Shown piece by piece: positions 41,287-52,845 of a stretch of 64,000 nucleotides of DNA (its first letter is position 1; each line of letters begins with the position of its first letter). The DNA comes from Paragordius varius (Eukaryota > Nematomorpha): positions 2,666,001 to 2,730,000 of the forward strand of contig OZ176057.1 of NCBI GenBank assembly GCA_964247055.1. The letters are read 5' to 3'. The notes beneath the pieces were generated by a model. That model did no database searches. It worked only from the letters and a program-made list of their open reading frames with translations, and was not told where the DNA came from. The translations under genes were made by a program, and so were the position numbers.

Positions 41287-41521
41287 TTACAATTTAAAAA
41301 TTTATTATAATAATACATAAATGTATACCAAAAATATATGTATAAATATATTATATGCTCTTTATAATATTTATCATACAATAACAAGAAAGGACTTTTA
41401 GATTTATTGCTTAAGTTTTATCTTTTTTAATTACAGAACATTACCTCTGCAGTCCAATTTTTATTATCTTTTGCCCCCATTGATTATATATTTTATTTTC
41501 CGAACTATTTCGAATTGTTAA
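33811..41521 (+). CDS. Aquaporin, AQP8-like (aquaammoniaporin type)
   Basis: MIP-family channel for water, and in AQP8 relatives ammonia and peroxide, across membranes. Exons: 33811-34000, 36113-36275, 38115-38241, 39671-39891, 40382-40531, 41437-41521. Every junction keeps phase and gives about 310 codons, a normal length. Exon 2 holds the first helix ([17 protein letters not shown]) and [15 protein letters not shown]. Exon 3 has the first NPA box in [12 protein letters not shown], then [15 protein letters not shown]. Exon 4 has the long third loop and [18 protein letters not shown]. Exon 5 has the second box [12 protein letters not shown] with the filter arginine, and [19 protein letters not shown]. 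SGGHxNPAV and WxYxxGPxLxAxxAGLLxR favour AQP8 over AQP1 or glycerol channels. Exon 1 is acidic and soluble, and joins by phase only; its acceptor implies an upstream exon I did not find, unless translation starts at the internal ATG 33958. The last exon is short and hydrophobic, with AATAAA overlapping the stop. Introns carry a SINE and several MITEs. Confidence 0.9.
34055..34215 (+). mobile_element. tRNA-derived SINE in aquaporin intron 1
   Basis: A pol III type-2 promoter is visible. An A-box-like TGGTAAAATAAGTAGG starts near 34066 and a canonical B box GAGTTCGAACCC lies at 34107-34118, about 40 bp apart as in a tRNA gene. The 5' part cannot fold as a working tRNA. An unrelated body follows (GTCCTGAGCAGGCAGGCAGA) and a short A-rich end near 34215. 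Confidence 0.65.
34270..34915. mobile_element. Family-2-related element carrying a nested MITE
   Basis: Inverted blocks CTAACGTAAAAAAATAAAG and CTTTATGTTTTTACTTTTTACG flank the family-3 MITE at 34393-34617. Aquaporin intron 1. Confidence 0.55.
34393..34617. mobile_element. Family-3 palindromic MITE
   Basis: Inverted ends TACAGTCATGTGTCCCTTTA and AAAGGAACATGACTGTA with a long near-palindrome (AAATGGGTATAAATATTTGG). TA-type flanks. Confidence 0.8.
35761..36033. mobile_element. Family-2 MITE before aquaporin exon 2
   Basis: GGACGGACAAAACGTAAAAA to TTTTACGTTTTGTACG. It ends 80 bp upstream of exon 2 and its right arm creates an open frame that runs into the exon. Confidence 0.7.
37756..37989. 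mobile_element. hAT-type MITE in aquaporin intron 2
   Basis: CAGGGGTGTCCAATACTAAT with GCGGGCCGCATGGGC at the left; inverted AATGTTGACACCTTTG at the right. Confidence 0.65.
38270..38612 (+). mobile_element. Family-1 MITE in aquaporin intron 3
   Basis: Complete: TATACCATTTACAGTTC to GAATTGTAAATGGTATA, with four left-arm and three right-arm units. It starts 28 bp after the exon 3 donor. Confidence 0.8.
39337..39639 (+). mobile_element. Family-1 MITE just before aquaporin exon 4
   Basis: Ends about 30 bp upstream of the exon 4 acceptor. Two left-arm units and four right-arm units. Confidence 0.7.
39938..40203. mobile_element. Family-2 MITE in aquaporin intron 4
   Basis: ACAGTAAAAAACGTAAAAAT to TATCAATTTTTACTGTA. 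Confidence 0.75.
40613..40880. mobile_element. Degenerate family-2 MITE
   Basis: Faint inverted ends, TATAACGGAAAAACGTCA and TTGACGTTTTGTTGTCTG. Confidence 0.5.
41437..41521 (+). CDS. Aquaporin last exon (tentative)
   Basis: The acceptor TTTTAATTACAG precedes a short frame that continues the split arginine codon left by exon 5. It reads 26 residues ([19 protein letters not shown] and a short tail) to TAA. AATAAA occurs at 41520 and 41524. The sequence has no recognisable aquaporin C-terminus, so support is phase, splice site, stop and poly(A) signal only. An exon hidden in or after the gap at 41719 is the alternative. Confidence 0.5.
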
Positions 41522-41718
41522 TAAATAAATGAAACTAAATTTATAGTTTGTTTCATAACTATATTGCATTATTTTATTTAGGAATTTAATTTTGTACACA
41601 TGGTCACTTTTTCGAATAAAAATAGACATCTGGAATCATTTATACCGTGATTTGGAAAGCATAATATTTATTTGATTTTCTCTAAGGAGCTCTTTTTTCA
41701 AACAATTAAACTATGTTT

Positions 41719-41918
41719 NNNNNNNNNNNNNNNNNNNNNNNNNNNNNNNNNNNNNNNNNNNNNNNNNNNNNNNNNNNNNNNNNNNNNNNNNNNNNNNNNN
41801 NNNNNNNNNNNNNNNNNNNNNNNNNNNNNNNNNNNNNNNNNNNNNNNNNNNNNNNNNNNNNNNNNNNNNNNNNNNNNNNNNNNNNNNNNNNNNNNNNNNN
41901 NNNNNNNNNNNNNNNNNN
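41719..41918. other. Assembly gap (200 N)
   Basis: Exactly 200 unknown bases, a round placeholder size, about 200 bp after the aquaporin stop. It may conceal sequence of any length. Confidence 0.99.
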
Positions 41919-43059
41919 GAGATAGTCAGATTACCCAAAGCTAATTTTTATATTTTTAAAATATGAAATTTGAGGGATATAGCGATATCATATTGAATGC
42001 ATAGTATACAAGTTTATTATAAACACCTTTTCCATGTTTAATACTGAATATACACAGTGAACTCAAACAAAATAATATTCTGTTGAATTATCTGATAGCA
42101 TTTCTTATGGTGCTCTTGGTCTTGAGCTTATGAGTGACTCAAGAAATATTTGCATTTTTGTAGGAAACTCCGCATATCAAAGAGTCGCAAAATTAGGGCA
42201 TAAATAATGACAAACAATACTTATAATAAAATATAATTTTAGACGTGGGCTCCAAAAGTTTAAATCGCTGATTGCGCGATAATTTTTATGTATGCTAGAT
42301 TCTTATTAATATTAATTTTTTAAAGGGATTTTTTATATTATATTTAGTGCATATATAAAGCACACCAAACTGTGCATATATTCTAAAACAAAATATATGG
42401 TATTCTAACTAGGGTTGTGCTGACCAAGTCATGACCAGGTCAGTGACTATTTATTTTTTGACCACGGTAAAAAACAGCTGTTTTTTTAAAACTATTTTTG
42501 GAAGAGAACAGTAAGATTTTAATGATTTTTAATGTTAAAATATAAATATTTAACTCTGCTTATTTAACAATATAAAATTGTAATGTATGCATCGTTTTAA
42601 TATTAGCATTTAAGCATATCCAGTTATTTCGAAAAACATAACAAACCAAAAATATGCAATTAATCCATATATGTGAACTATAAAAATGAAAAAACATTTT
42701 ATTGGATATTACAATGATGCAAGAAAGTTTAAAACAAAATATGTAAGATTTTATTTGAAATATCCAGTATTAAAAGCAATGTATTTGAAAATTTAGAAGG
42801 CCACAAACATGTGGCAAAATTTATTTGCAAACAAAATTCTTGATTAAATTTTATTTAAAATATTTCTAAATAATTAATACCAAAAAAATGTATAATATAA
42901 ACTTAAAAAACGTGACATTATTAGTGAAACGCCAGTTTCAGCATTATTTTCACAATCTAATATTGTATAATATTTTTTTAGGTCATGATCATGGTCTGAC
43001 TGGGTCTGACCGGACTTTTTTGTAAAAGCAGTCAAATGAACAACCCTAATTCTAACCTT

Positions 43060-43600
43060 TTTGTCTTTGGGCCCTACGAGTGATATTAGAAAGTTAATAC
43101 CACCATTGTGGTAACCGCTCCATATAAGAAAATGGCAAAATTTGCGCATAGTTTGCTACATAAATTTTTATTGGTAACAGTTAATTCAAGAATAAATGAC
43201 TAAAGTTTCAAAATTTGGATTCGATAATGTTCATAATCAAATTAAATGGTAAAATTTTTTATATTTTAATGCGCTATTATACGGTTTCCATCATGCCGCT
43301 AAATAGTATAAAATACGCTTCAATCTTTTGATAAAAATTATTTTAGTTGATGTCAAAATTTAATATATAAATTTAAAATTTTTATCGCTCTCAACATTTT
43401 GGTCTTTAATTTGAGAAAACTAACCCATTTTAGGGGAGAAAATTTAGGAACTTTCTGAGCTCACATTTAAAAACTTAAAAATATTGTTTTGCTTTTTATA
43501 TAGTTTTTAATATGTTCTGATATTTTTTGGAATGAAGCATTTAGCTTGCACGAAAAAATTTTATGTATCAAAATATGCCCAACTTTTGCCATTTTCTTTG
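43060..43600. repeat. Foldback family-5 repeat
   Basis: ATACCACCATTGTGGTAACC and GGTTTCCATCATGCCGCTAA match the 21290 and 29340 copies. Diverged. Confidence 0.5.
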
Positions 43601-43608
43601 CTGCAGAT

Positions 43609-46025
43609 ATCGCAAAAGTATGACTCTCAATACTTTGATTCAAATTGGGGTATCTAAATACCCTAGAGTGGTACTCATTAAAAAATTTGACGGGCCAAAT
43701 AAAATATATTTTTCTTCGAGGGTTACGAACCTTATAATGGAAAATATTCCATAATTTGACACATATGCACATATTTATGCTATAAATCAACACAATGAAT
43801 TTTTTGCGGATCGCATGTTAATCCAACTAAAAACTCGTTTTGCACCATTTAGTTTAATAAATTAAAATATTTTGATAACAACATTTATTTTGATATTAAC
43901 CAATAACAAGCCAATTTTAATACGTCGTCCATATGATCATCGATTAAGCGATTTCTGTATGTATTCTTGACATACTTCATTTTTGAATATGCCGTCTCAC
44001 TCGTGTAAGTTTAGGGAGAACCAGTTAGTATAACTTGAGCACATTTTTTTATTATTTATTTGGCACATCTTGCCAAAACTCTGCATATCTTTCTTCTCTA
44101 CCATTCTCCTCAAAAGCCTTCGAATTGGAATCATTTTTGAAATCTACGAATTCCAATGATATGCGCCTGATCAAAAAATGCTCAAACTCATTAATAATTT
44201 GACCATATGCCATGGATATTAAATAAGTTTTAAGCATTTTTTAATACTTCTAAATTCGAATCTGAATTTCATCTCATTGTTTAATAATTGCCTATTATGA
44301 AACTAATCCCCCAGGTAAATTCCATATTTTCTTCATATATCGTTTTAAGTGTTGGAAAATATAGGCTTTTATTTATAAATTCTAGTTAATATATTATTAA
44401 TATATTCCCAACCAAATATTTGATTAGCGAATTGGGTTATTATTTTTCTCCCATGAAGACTTGTATTAAAAATACTAAGATAAATAATGTCGCAAAGCTA
44501 GGCTAATAAGACCCACCATTTGTGACTATTATTCCTCTTCAAACTTTCTGTTTTATTTAAAATAATAGATATTCATGTATTAAAGCAAAAAGTCTATTTA
44601 ATACTTTGCAAGGCTTAGCCATCTCACAGCGGTGTACAAAAGAATATTCTTAAACTGACTGTGAATATCTTTCAGAAGGTTTTTGAATTTACACGTTTAA
44701 GTTCTCTGCTATGGATGTGGTTAAGTATATCCACAATCATTTTAAACACTCAATTGAATGATTAATATTTTACACGCGAAACCAAGTTTTGCTGATGAAT
44801 AAAGCAGTAAAAGGATAAATTTCAAATTATATTGGTTTTTCAAAAGAGGATTAAATCCTTTGGTTATTCCAATTAGAGAGGGACATCCATCTGTGCAGAT
44901 CGAAACCAATTTTTTTATAGATATACCATTATTGTCCCATACTAATTATTTTGAGAAAATCACTTTCTTTCGTGGTATTATTCATTGATAATTGAAATTT
45001 TCCTTGTTTACTATGTTATCGTTGCAAAAATTCACGGAGGCACATTGAGGTGTTAAACTAATATCAGTGCTAGAATCTATAGCAATATTAAAATATTTCC
45101 GGTTTTTCAGAGCCAAAATATATTGTTAAAAATATATTTAGACATATCTTCAATGCGTCAAGCACATGTTGAATCAGAAAGTTGAATTTTTTAGTTTGCC
45201 TCATTATTTGATCTTTATTATATATCAAATACAAGAGTGCAACCATTTATTAGCATTCTTTTATTAGTTGGGAATCGGTAAACGATAAAAATGCAAAAAA
45301 ATGTCAAAATATAAAAGAAAATAGAAAAAAACACGTGTGCTAAAATTTTGAAATCATTAATGTAGGGAAATTTTCCACATTTAAATTGGGTAAAAATTGA
45401 AAATTACGAAAATTCGTTTATGTGTATTTTGAAAATTCATCAATAAAAAATAATTTAAGTATCAATATGGTCATAGAGCAATTTGAAAGCACTCTAAGGG
45501 CCGCATGGGGCCCGCGGGCCGCGGTTTGAGTATCACTGCCACTAGAGTATAATTAAGTTGATATTTTTGAAAATTACTAAAAGATACGATCCTATTTTTT
45601 ATTTTATGCCTCCATCCTAATACACATGTTATAATTAAGCCAAATATATGAATAAAATTTTCGAGGCCATTTTTATCTTCTTTCATTTTCTTAATGTTCA
45701 TTAAAATAAAATTAAAGATAACTTTTTGATCATATCTGTCATTAATATAATGAGAATAAGTAGTTATATTTGTATTTTTATTTAACTTAGCCAATACACA
45801 CATGTCATGTTGACTAAATTCCTTTAGATAATATCTTAAAATAAGTGATATCTGGTATTTTTGAATTCTTTAATGTTTCGATTCATTATCTTATATAAGT
45901 GCGACCTTTGCCATGGATTTAATTACTTCCATATTTTCCATAGTATTTAATTTTAAACAGGCCTGGGGTATTTAACACCCAATTTAAATCGAAAGACTGA
46001 TAATGTGTAGTATGCAAGTGATAAA
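43609..46025 (-). mobile_element. Family-4 palindromic element split by the hAT relic
   Basis: The left end (43620-43670, GATTCAAATTGGGGTATCTAAATACCC) and right end (45790-46020, CATGTCATGTTGACTAAATT and GCCTGGGGTATTTAAC) are the two ends of one reversed family-4 element, now separated by about 1.8 kb of hAT sequence. Confidence 0.7.
43790..45540 (-). mobile_element. Decayed autonomous hAT transposon (transposase relic)
   Basis: Minus-strand fragments in order match a hAT (SCAND3/ZBED-like) transposase: FNIAIDSSTDIS near 45080 (first catalytic Asp region), LVSICTDGCPSLIGITKGF near 44890, LNHIHSRELK and VRWLSLAK near 44690-44620, and the C-terminal dimerisation motif YTSETAYSKMKYVKNTYRNR near 43990. 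The frame is lost between blocks by frameshifts and stops, for example after SLAKY near 44600 and within the segment following TKGF. The right end carries CAGTGATACTCAAACCGCGG (minus strand), a typical hAT terminus. It is inserted in an older palindromic element. Confidence 0.85.
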
Positions 46026-46510
46026 TCACTCTTAAGCGGGAAAACTAAAAGCTATGATAAATTCTGGTAAATTTTTAACAGAATATTTACATATCATCAG
46101 ATTATTTTTTTCCGTATATTTTTCATTTTATTATTACCAAAGTATAATACTGTATAATTTTACCCAAATGCACAAAAATGGTTTTAATAAATTTCAAAAC
46201 TATAATATTTTGGGACAAAAGCGCAATAAAATAATTGAAAAAATTTTCAAACTTATCGGTCAACTTCTAATCCAAAATAAATAAATCAGATGATATCTCG
46301 TTTAGAAATACGGAACAAACGTTCTATTTACTAAAACTAATTCGTGTCCCTAATTTAGGCCAATTTTTATTATATTTTCAATCCTTCACATAAAATATTC
46401 TTATGATGCCAACTTAAGAAGCATAGCGATTAATTTGATTGCATTCGGCCATAAACTTTGCATTTATTTGTCTTTTCGCTACATCAACACGAATAAAAGA
46501 TTTATTAACA

Positions 46511-49500
46511 ATGTCTACGCCTCGGAAACGAAAATCGGATGTTTTAACACCTAATTCTCCATCCACGTTAATTAAACATTCCAATAAACACAAATTTGCT
46601 TTCGAACCATCACCCAAAACCAAACGTAGACATTCAAAACGGATTCGTACAGAATCGGAATCTTTAGCTCCAGATAATTTGGATGATTACACTTATCAAG
46701 TAGTTTTATAGGAAAAGTTTTGTAAATATTAAACCTATGTCCTTGTACTCTCTTAAAATTGAAAATTCAATTATTATCAGTTTTAAATAATTTGATGTTA
46801 ACGTAGTAAAATTACAGTTTAGTTTCCAAATTTGACTGTTCTTTTTACAATTGTCTAAAATCTTAATAGCAAAATATAAAAAATATTTTGTATAGCGAAA
46901 TACGCGACCTTTCTAAAAAGCTAAATGCATAGCAGCTGAAACTTTTAAACCCTTTAACTTTTTTCTAGGCAAGTATATGTTCACACATCAAACCCGCCCC
47001 CTTTAGCCATGATCCAGCAGCTGTTATTGAATGCTCTAATACGGATTACACTCAAACCATTACGAAAGAAATGGCACTTTCCAACACAGGTTTTAATAAT
47101 TATTCTTTAGACGGTATTCTTTTTAATAAGTCAAAACTATTAAAATAATTTTATTAGAATATCAATTTCAAAAGTTTTAGTTTTATCAAGAAATTTGGAC
47201 TTTAATAAGATAAATATATCCACTAATAAATTATTTGACAAATATTAATTTATTATTTTTAAATTATATTTTTTCTTACAAATATATAGCACCCCGTAAG
47301 ATTCGGGTTTATGCCGATGGAGTTTATGATTTATTCCATGTTGGTCATTGCAGACAGCTGTTACAAGCAAAAAACATTTTCCCCAATGTTTATCTTATAG
47401 TCGGAGGTAGCTTTTTGAAAATATTTGAAAATCCTAAACTTTTGAGTTTTTTTAAAACCTTTTTTCAGGTTACATATTAATTTTCCACTTTTTAATAAGT
47501 TTAGTTTTTGTATACTTGTTTTATTGACTCTAAATATGGAAATATTTTATACACTTTAAAATTTTGTTAATATGCGACTGTCCAAGTATAAATATATAAT
47601 AATTTTATTTTACATTTATAATATTTCGCTAAAATTTTTTTTCTTTACTGTTTAATATTAATGCAATGTTAGGAGTCTAAAATATAAAATTTAACTTTTA
47701 CACTTTATTACGTTTTTAAGCATCGCGCCCAAGTTTATAAATTATAACATTTTTGTGTAATCCTTAATTTTTTTGCGGTCGAAATGCAATCTAAGAGTTT
47801 AAAATATAGCTACCTTTAATTTCTATTTTTGTTTGCGGGAAAAAAACGCTGATAGGACTTTAAATATTTTAACATTTTTAGTTTCTTCTTAAATTTTTAA
47901 AATTTTTTATGGAAGTTTTAAGTTACCAGCTTGAATATTTTTTTTTTGCCATTTTTATAAACTTTAACAATTTACCGTAGAAAATAAATCGCAATCACCT
48001 AAACTTTATGAAAAAATTCATTTTTTTAAACTTTTAAACCTTTTTTCGTGGAAAACGTAGAAAATACGCAATCTTAATTTTTTTAGCTCATATATTATTA
48101 TAAAAAAAAGGTTCAATTTTTAAACTTTGCAAAAACTTTTTTTTTCAAATTTTCGTGCAAATGCTCGTTAAAATCACGAGCTCGAATATTATATTTTTTT
48201 GCCATTTTTATAAACTTTAATAATTTACCCGTAGAATATACGCAATCTAAATTTTTTTCTAGCTCAAATATTATTATAAAAAATTTCAATTTTTTTAAAC
48301 TTTTTTAATTTTCATGCAAATGCTCGTTAAAGTCACGAGCGATGAAATTTTTTTTTGCCATTTTTATAAACTTTAATAATTTACCCGTACAAAATAAATC
48401 GCAATTTGAATTTACCCCCAGCTCAAATATTATTTTTATAAAAAAAGGTTCAATTTTTTTAAAATTTTCGTGTGTAAACGAAGTCACGAGCTCGAATATT
48501 ATAATTTTTTTCCATATTTATAAACTTTAACCTTACCCGTAAAAAATAAACCTCGCAATCACCTAAACTGTCTAAAAAAAGGTTCAATTTTTTTTAACTT
48601 TTTAAACCTTTTTTTTAAATTTTCATGGAAACGCGCACTAAAGTCACGAGTGATGAAACAACACATCGCCTGAAAGGAAAAACCGTAATGAGTGAATCCG
48701 ATCGATATGAAGCTGTGCGACATTGTCGTTACGTTGATGAAGTCTTACCAAATGCTCCTTGGGTTATTGATGCCCCATTCCTTCGAAATCATAAAGTAGT
48801 TTTAAACTTTTGTGAATGTTTTTACCTTTGAATTGTATTAAATTTAAAGTTTAATGAAAAACCCTGGGCGTGTTAAAATCAAGGAGTATGTCCAAATCCC
48901 GTGGTAAAAACTGCAAAAGTATTGAAATTTGCCTCAAACCGAAAAGGGAGGCTTAAAACTGGACTCAAATTTTAGAACAAAATTTTAAATTCCTGAACAT
49001 ACCTCGGAACATAGAAATATATATCGTAAAATAATCTATGGAATCCCAATAACCGTGTCAAACCAAAAATACCTATTGTTATATACTTTGTGTGAGATGA
49101 AAATCATTTGCTAAAACTAATATTAATGTTTAAAGTAGGGATCTGTTCTCCAACATAAACGATTTCGGGAGCAGCATTTTTACTTTGTAATATAAGAGCA
49201 TTAACTAATACCTTATTAGATTTTTTACAAATATAAGAGCGTGAAATTCAAACTCAATTAACCAATTTCTAGTACGTTTCCCTTATAAAAAAACTTATAA
49301 ATCCTTTAAATAAATACATTAAAATTTAAATTATACGTATTAAACGTATAAAATAAAGAAAAATCTTTTTTTTTCAAAGGACAATTATAATTTTTTAAAC
49401 CTTAATTTTTTGCGCAAATAAATTATTTATATCCATTTATTTAATATATAATTGATTTTGTTGTATCAATATACAAGTGTAATTCATACTTTGCAATTCT

Positions 49501-52500
49501 AAACATTGAGTTATAACAAAAACAAGATTTAAAATGTATGGGTGTTTTGTGGTAAATAATATTTGTCTTTTTTATATTTTTACGCGCTGTCCGTAGTATA
49601 ATTTCAATTTTTACTGTATCAATTTCAATAAGATTTTGCATTTTTGCAAAGTAGAGGAAAGAATTCTAATATTGTATAGTTCTTACTGCCAAAGTTTATA
49701 AATTTATACTATTGTGTTTTTAATTAGGATAAATTTTTTTTCAATAGTAAATTGTTTTAATAAAGTATTTTCACAGCCATATATGAATAAAACTAAATGT
49801 GAATATGAGTATTATTTAATGTAAGAACATATGTTACTTATGTTTATAATAATTTACAAAACTTATCTATTTTCCAATCAAAAAATCCATATGTATATTG
49901 GCTCTCGTATTGGGTAACTTTTAGTATAAAATGACCATTTATTCCGATTAATTTGTAAGAACAGCCAAATTTTTTTTACCAATTATTAGTTTTTAGTGAT
50001 TTTACCTTTTAGAAAACGCAATTTAAAAAAACAAACTTTGCCCTAGATATACCATTTGTTTGGTATTTGGTTTTAATAAAATTGTTTTTTTCCAAATATA
50101 AAATCTCAAATTATAAAAACAATTTTTTCCCTTAATTTCCCTAATTTTAGGTTCGTTTATTAACTAAATTTCTAAACTTTAAATAAAATAATCTAAAAAA
50201 AATTTGTCCTTAGATAAATAAACACTTTTTTACTTTTAGATTGATTTCGTTGCACATGATGATATACCATATACCAGTGCAGGTTGTGAAGACGTTTACA
50301 AAGATATAAAGGCCTGGGGTAAATTTCAAGCAACTAAAAGGACAAAAGGTCGGATATATTTTTTTTCGGGACAGAAAATTAGAGTTTTAAGATATATGGA
50401 TACTAAATCTATTTTTTATTGAATATTGGATACAGTAGCGTATGGTAAAAAACTACAAATGATTGAAATTGAACAATTTTATACCTCTGTATTTTACGGT
50501 TATTTAGTTTATTTTATGTTATGGTTCAACTTTCTTTTTATACCATACGCTACTTTATTTTATATTTACCATTGTATATAAAAAATATGGTAAAAACAGT
50601 TTTTTCATGAATTTTTTCTCCATATATTTTCCATTTGCTGTTTGTTATGTATGGAGAGAGGAGACATATTTTTAATATACTTTGATTTTTTAATTAGTTT
50701 TGCTTAATGTTTTTTAACTCGTTCAAATTTTAAAATCTTATATGCTTGTTCAAGTTTTTATAATTTATTATATTGACGTCATTAGACTCACGAATTAATG
50801 TGGTAATTCTTTTTAATAATTTATATCTTAAAATACAAATGAAATATTTTTAAATATAATAATATAATAAATACGTTGAATATATCTAAACTATGATAAT
50901 CTTTTTAAAAATTTACGGTATCTATTAGTGTTAATTAGATAGACTTTATAAATTTGGTTTTTGTCACAATTATTAAAATTTTTTATATTACCTAAAATTA
51001 TTGGGTTTTATTCCATTATAGGTATATCGACTTCCGATATCGTTGCTCAAATCGTCAAAGATTATGATGTTTATGCCCGGAGAAATTTAGCCCGCGGATA
51101 TACCGCTAAACAACTTAATGTGGGTTTTTTGAAGGTAACGTCTATACGGTTAATCGAAAATACATCTAATTAAATTTTAATTGATGTGTGTATTTTAATT
51201 AACCTTTTTTTGACCATAGGAGAAAAAATATCAATTTCAAAACAAGTATGATAGCGTTAAGGATAAGGGTAAAGCTATTGTGAACAAGTTTGAAGCTAAA
51301 AGAACTGAACTTTTGAATGTTTGGGATGCCAAATCGAGAGAATTTATTTCAAATTTCTTGGATCTGTTTGGTAAAGATGGAGCTATTGTAAGTCCTTTTT
51401 TTGATGATTCAATTTAAGATTTTAAATTACCTTTTTCCCAAACGGTTTTAAAAATTGCCAAAATATAAATATTTTTTGAAAACAAATATTGGTAAGGTAT
51501 TAAGCATTTTTAAAATCGATCTGAGCAGTCGTTTTTTATATCCTAGGGGCTTATAATGTTTTAAATGAAAAGTTTGAAAAATCATTATTATAATTCATAT
51601 TGACATATCTACCAAAATTATCGCAAAAAATTATTTTATAAGAGGGTAAAAAATTTAAAACAAGTTTAAAAAAGGAGGATTGACCATTAATTAATAATAT
51701 ATCACAAATCGTTTTCAATATCTCATCTATTTTTGTTTTACTTTTTTAAGGAATTAAAATGCTCATTAGTAAACACAATCCTAATCTGTAGCATCAGACG
51801 ATTACATAATTGACGAAAGAAATATGGTTTGAATGTATTTTTCCATCAAAATATATGTCCAACTATTTTATTTCTTTCTTCAATTAATCCAAACTTTATG
51901 TTAAAAAATCCATCGTTTTAGTTTTTTAAAGTCTAGGATTGCATTTAGAAACATTAAAATAATGATAATAAGTTTAGTTAAACGATATAATTCCATTAAG
52001 GATTTTGGTTAAACTCAACAACACACATTTTGTACTCCCAAAAATATTGTTTAAACAAAACTAAACTATAAAAGCCCCTTGAGAAAAGTGTTTATTTACG
52101 GTAACCCTTAAATTTTTATAATATTCCACATTAATTGTTATATGTGTATGTGTGTGTATGTAAGACATCACTTTGGCAAGAAAGTAAAGGGAAATTACGG
52201 CAATTAGCCTTACCACCAGCTCTTAACAACGGTTACAAGAGTCTTAGGGATTTACATAATATTAATTATTCCAATGCAAATTCCAATAATCCCAACGATT
52301 TCAATTCTGACAACAATTCTAATGATTCAAACACATCCTCCACTGATACGACGGAAAATTTAGTTTATAGACAAAACGGGAACATTCCATTGTTATGCTC
52401 CCCCTCTTCTGATCCCGAACATGTGATCCATTATTTGAAGCAAAAACAGCTGCGACGAGAGCAACAATCATTGGATTACAGCAATTTGTTTGATAAGGGC

Positions 52501-52845
52501 AGGCATTTAGGCATGGGAAAAATTTTGCCTTTGTCCGTTGTAAAAGTGCCCAAATCCAAAAAACGGATTAATAAAAGGGTTGTAAACCAAAAAAATGTAC
52601 CTGTAATGACTAGCAAAAGCTTGTCTCAATTATCTGAATTAGAAAAAAATGGACGCTTTTCGGACAATGAAAGCATACTAGACTCAGCAACTTTGTTACC
52701 ATGGCAACGAACATATGATAAAAATGTCTGCGATCAAACTACTTTACCTTCCTTTAATGTCAACAAAGGAAACAATGATGATCGTTTTAGACCGCCTGGA
52801 GCGTTAGAGCGCCATTTATATTCCCCCACTGAAGTTGTTTTTTAA
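46511..52845 (+). CDS. PCYT1: Choline-phosphate cytidylyltransferase, complete
   Basis: Rate-limiting enzyme of the CDP-choline pathway: CTP + phosphocholine to CDP-choline + PPi. Exons 46511-46699, 46969-47089, 47290-47406, 48644-48795, 50240-50348, 51022-51134, 51220-51387, 52165-52845 join in phase to 549 codons plus stop. The start ATG opens MSTPRKRK, a nuclear-localisation-type basic patch; a second, [11 protein letters not shown], follows in exon 1. The catalytic domain begins near residue 104 ([17 protein letters not shown]); the nucleotidyl-transfer HxGH is at 120-123. The lysine of RLKGKTVM and [13 protein letters not shown] are conserved. The family signature RTEGISTS is RTKGISTS at 227-234. 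[20 protein letters not shown] closes the domain. Exon 7 is the amphipathic lipid-binding helix ([20 protein letters not shown], then [17 protein letters not shown]). The 226-residue last exon is Asn/Ser/Asp-rich and longer than the vertebrate phosphorylated tail. Confidence 0.96.
47860..48643. repeat. Tandem array in PCYT1 intron 3 ending at the exon 4 acceptor
   Basis: Units of about 150-160 bp share TTTATAAACTTTAATAATTTACCC, a CGCAATC block, AGCTCAAATATTATTATAAA, GGTTCAATTTTTTTAAAC and a terminal GCTCGTTAAAGTCACGAG. The terminal block matches the real exon 4 junction (CACTAAAG then TCACGAG at 48644). Copies of the junction lie near 48172, 48332 and 48483. The copy at 48332 also keeps the next exon bases, TCACGAGCGATGAAA against TCACGAGTGATGAAA. 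Confidence 0.9.
49322..49618. mobile_element. Family-2 MITE in PCYT1 intron 4
   Basis: TTAAATTATACGTATTAAAC to GTCCGTAGTATAATTTCAAT and TTTACTGT. Confidence 0.7.
50431..50555. mobile_element. Short palindromic MITE in PCYT1 intron 5
   Basis: Inverted ends TACAGTAGCGTATGGTA and TACCATACGCTACT. A half copy (ACCATACGCTACTGTA) lies near 36396 in aquaporin intron 2. Confidence 0.75.
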
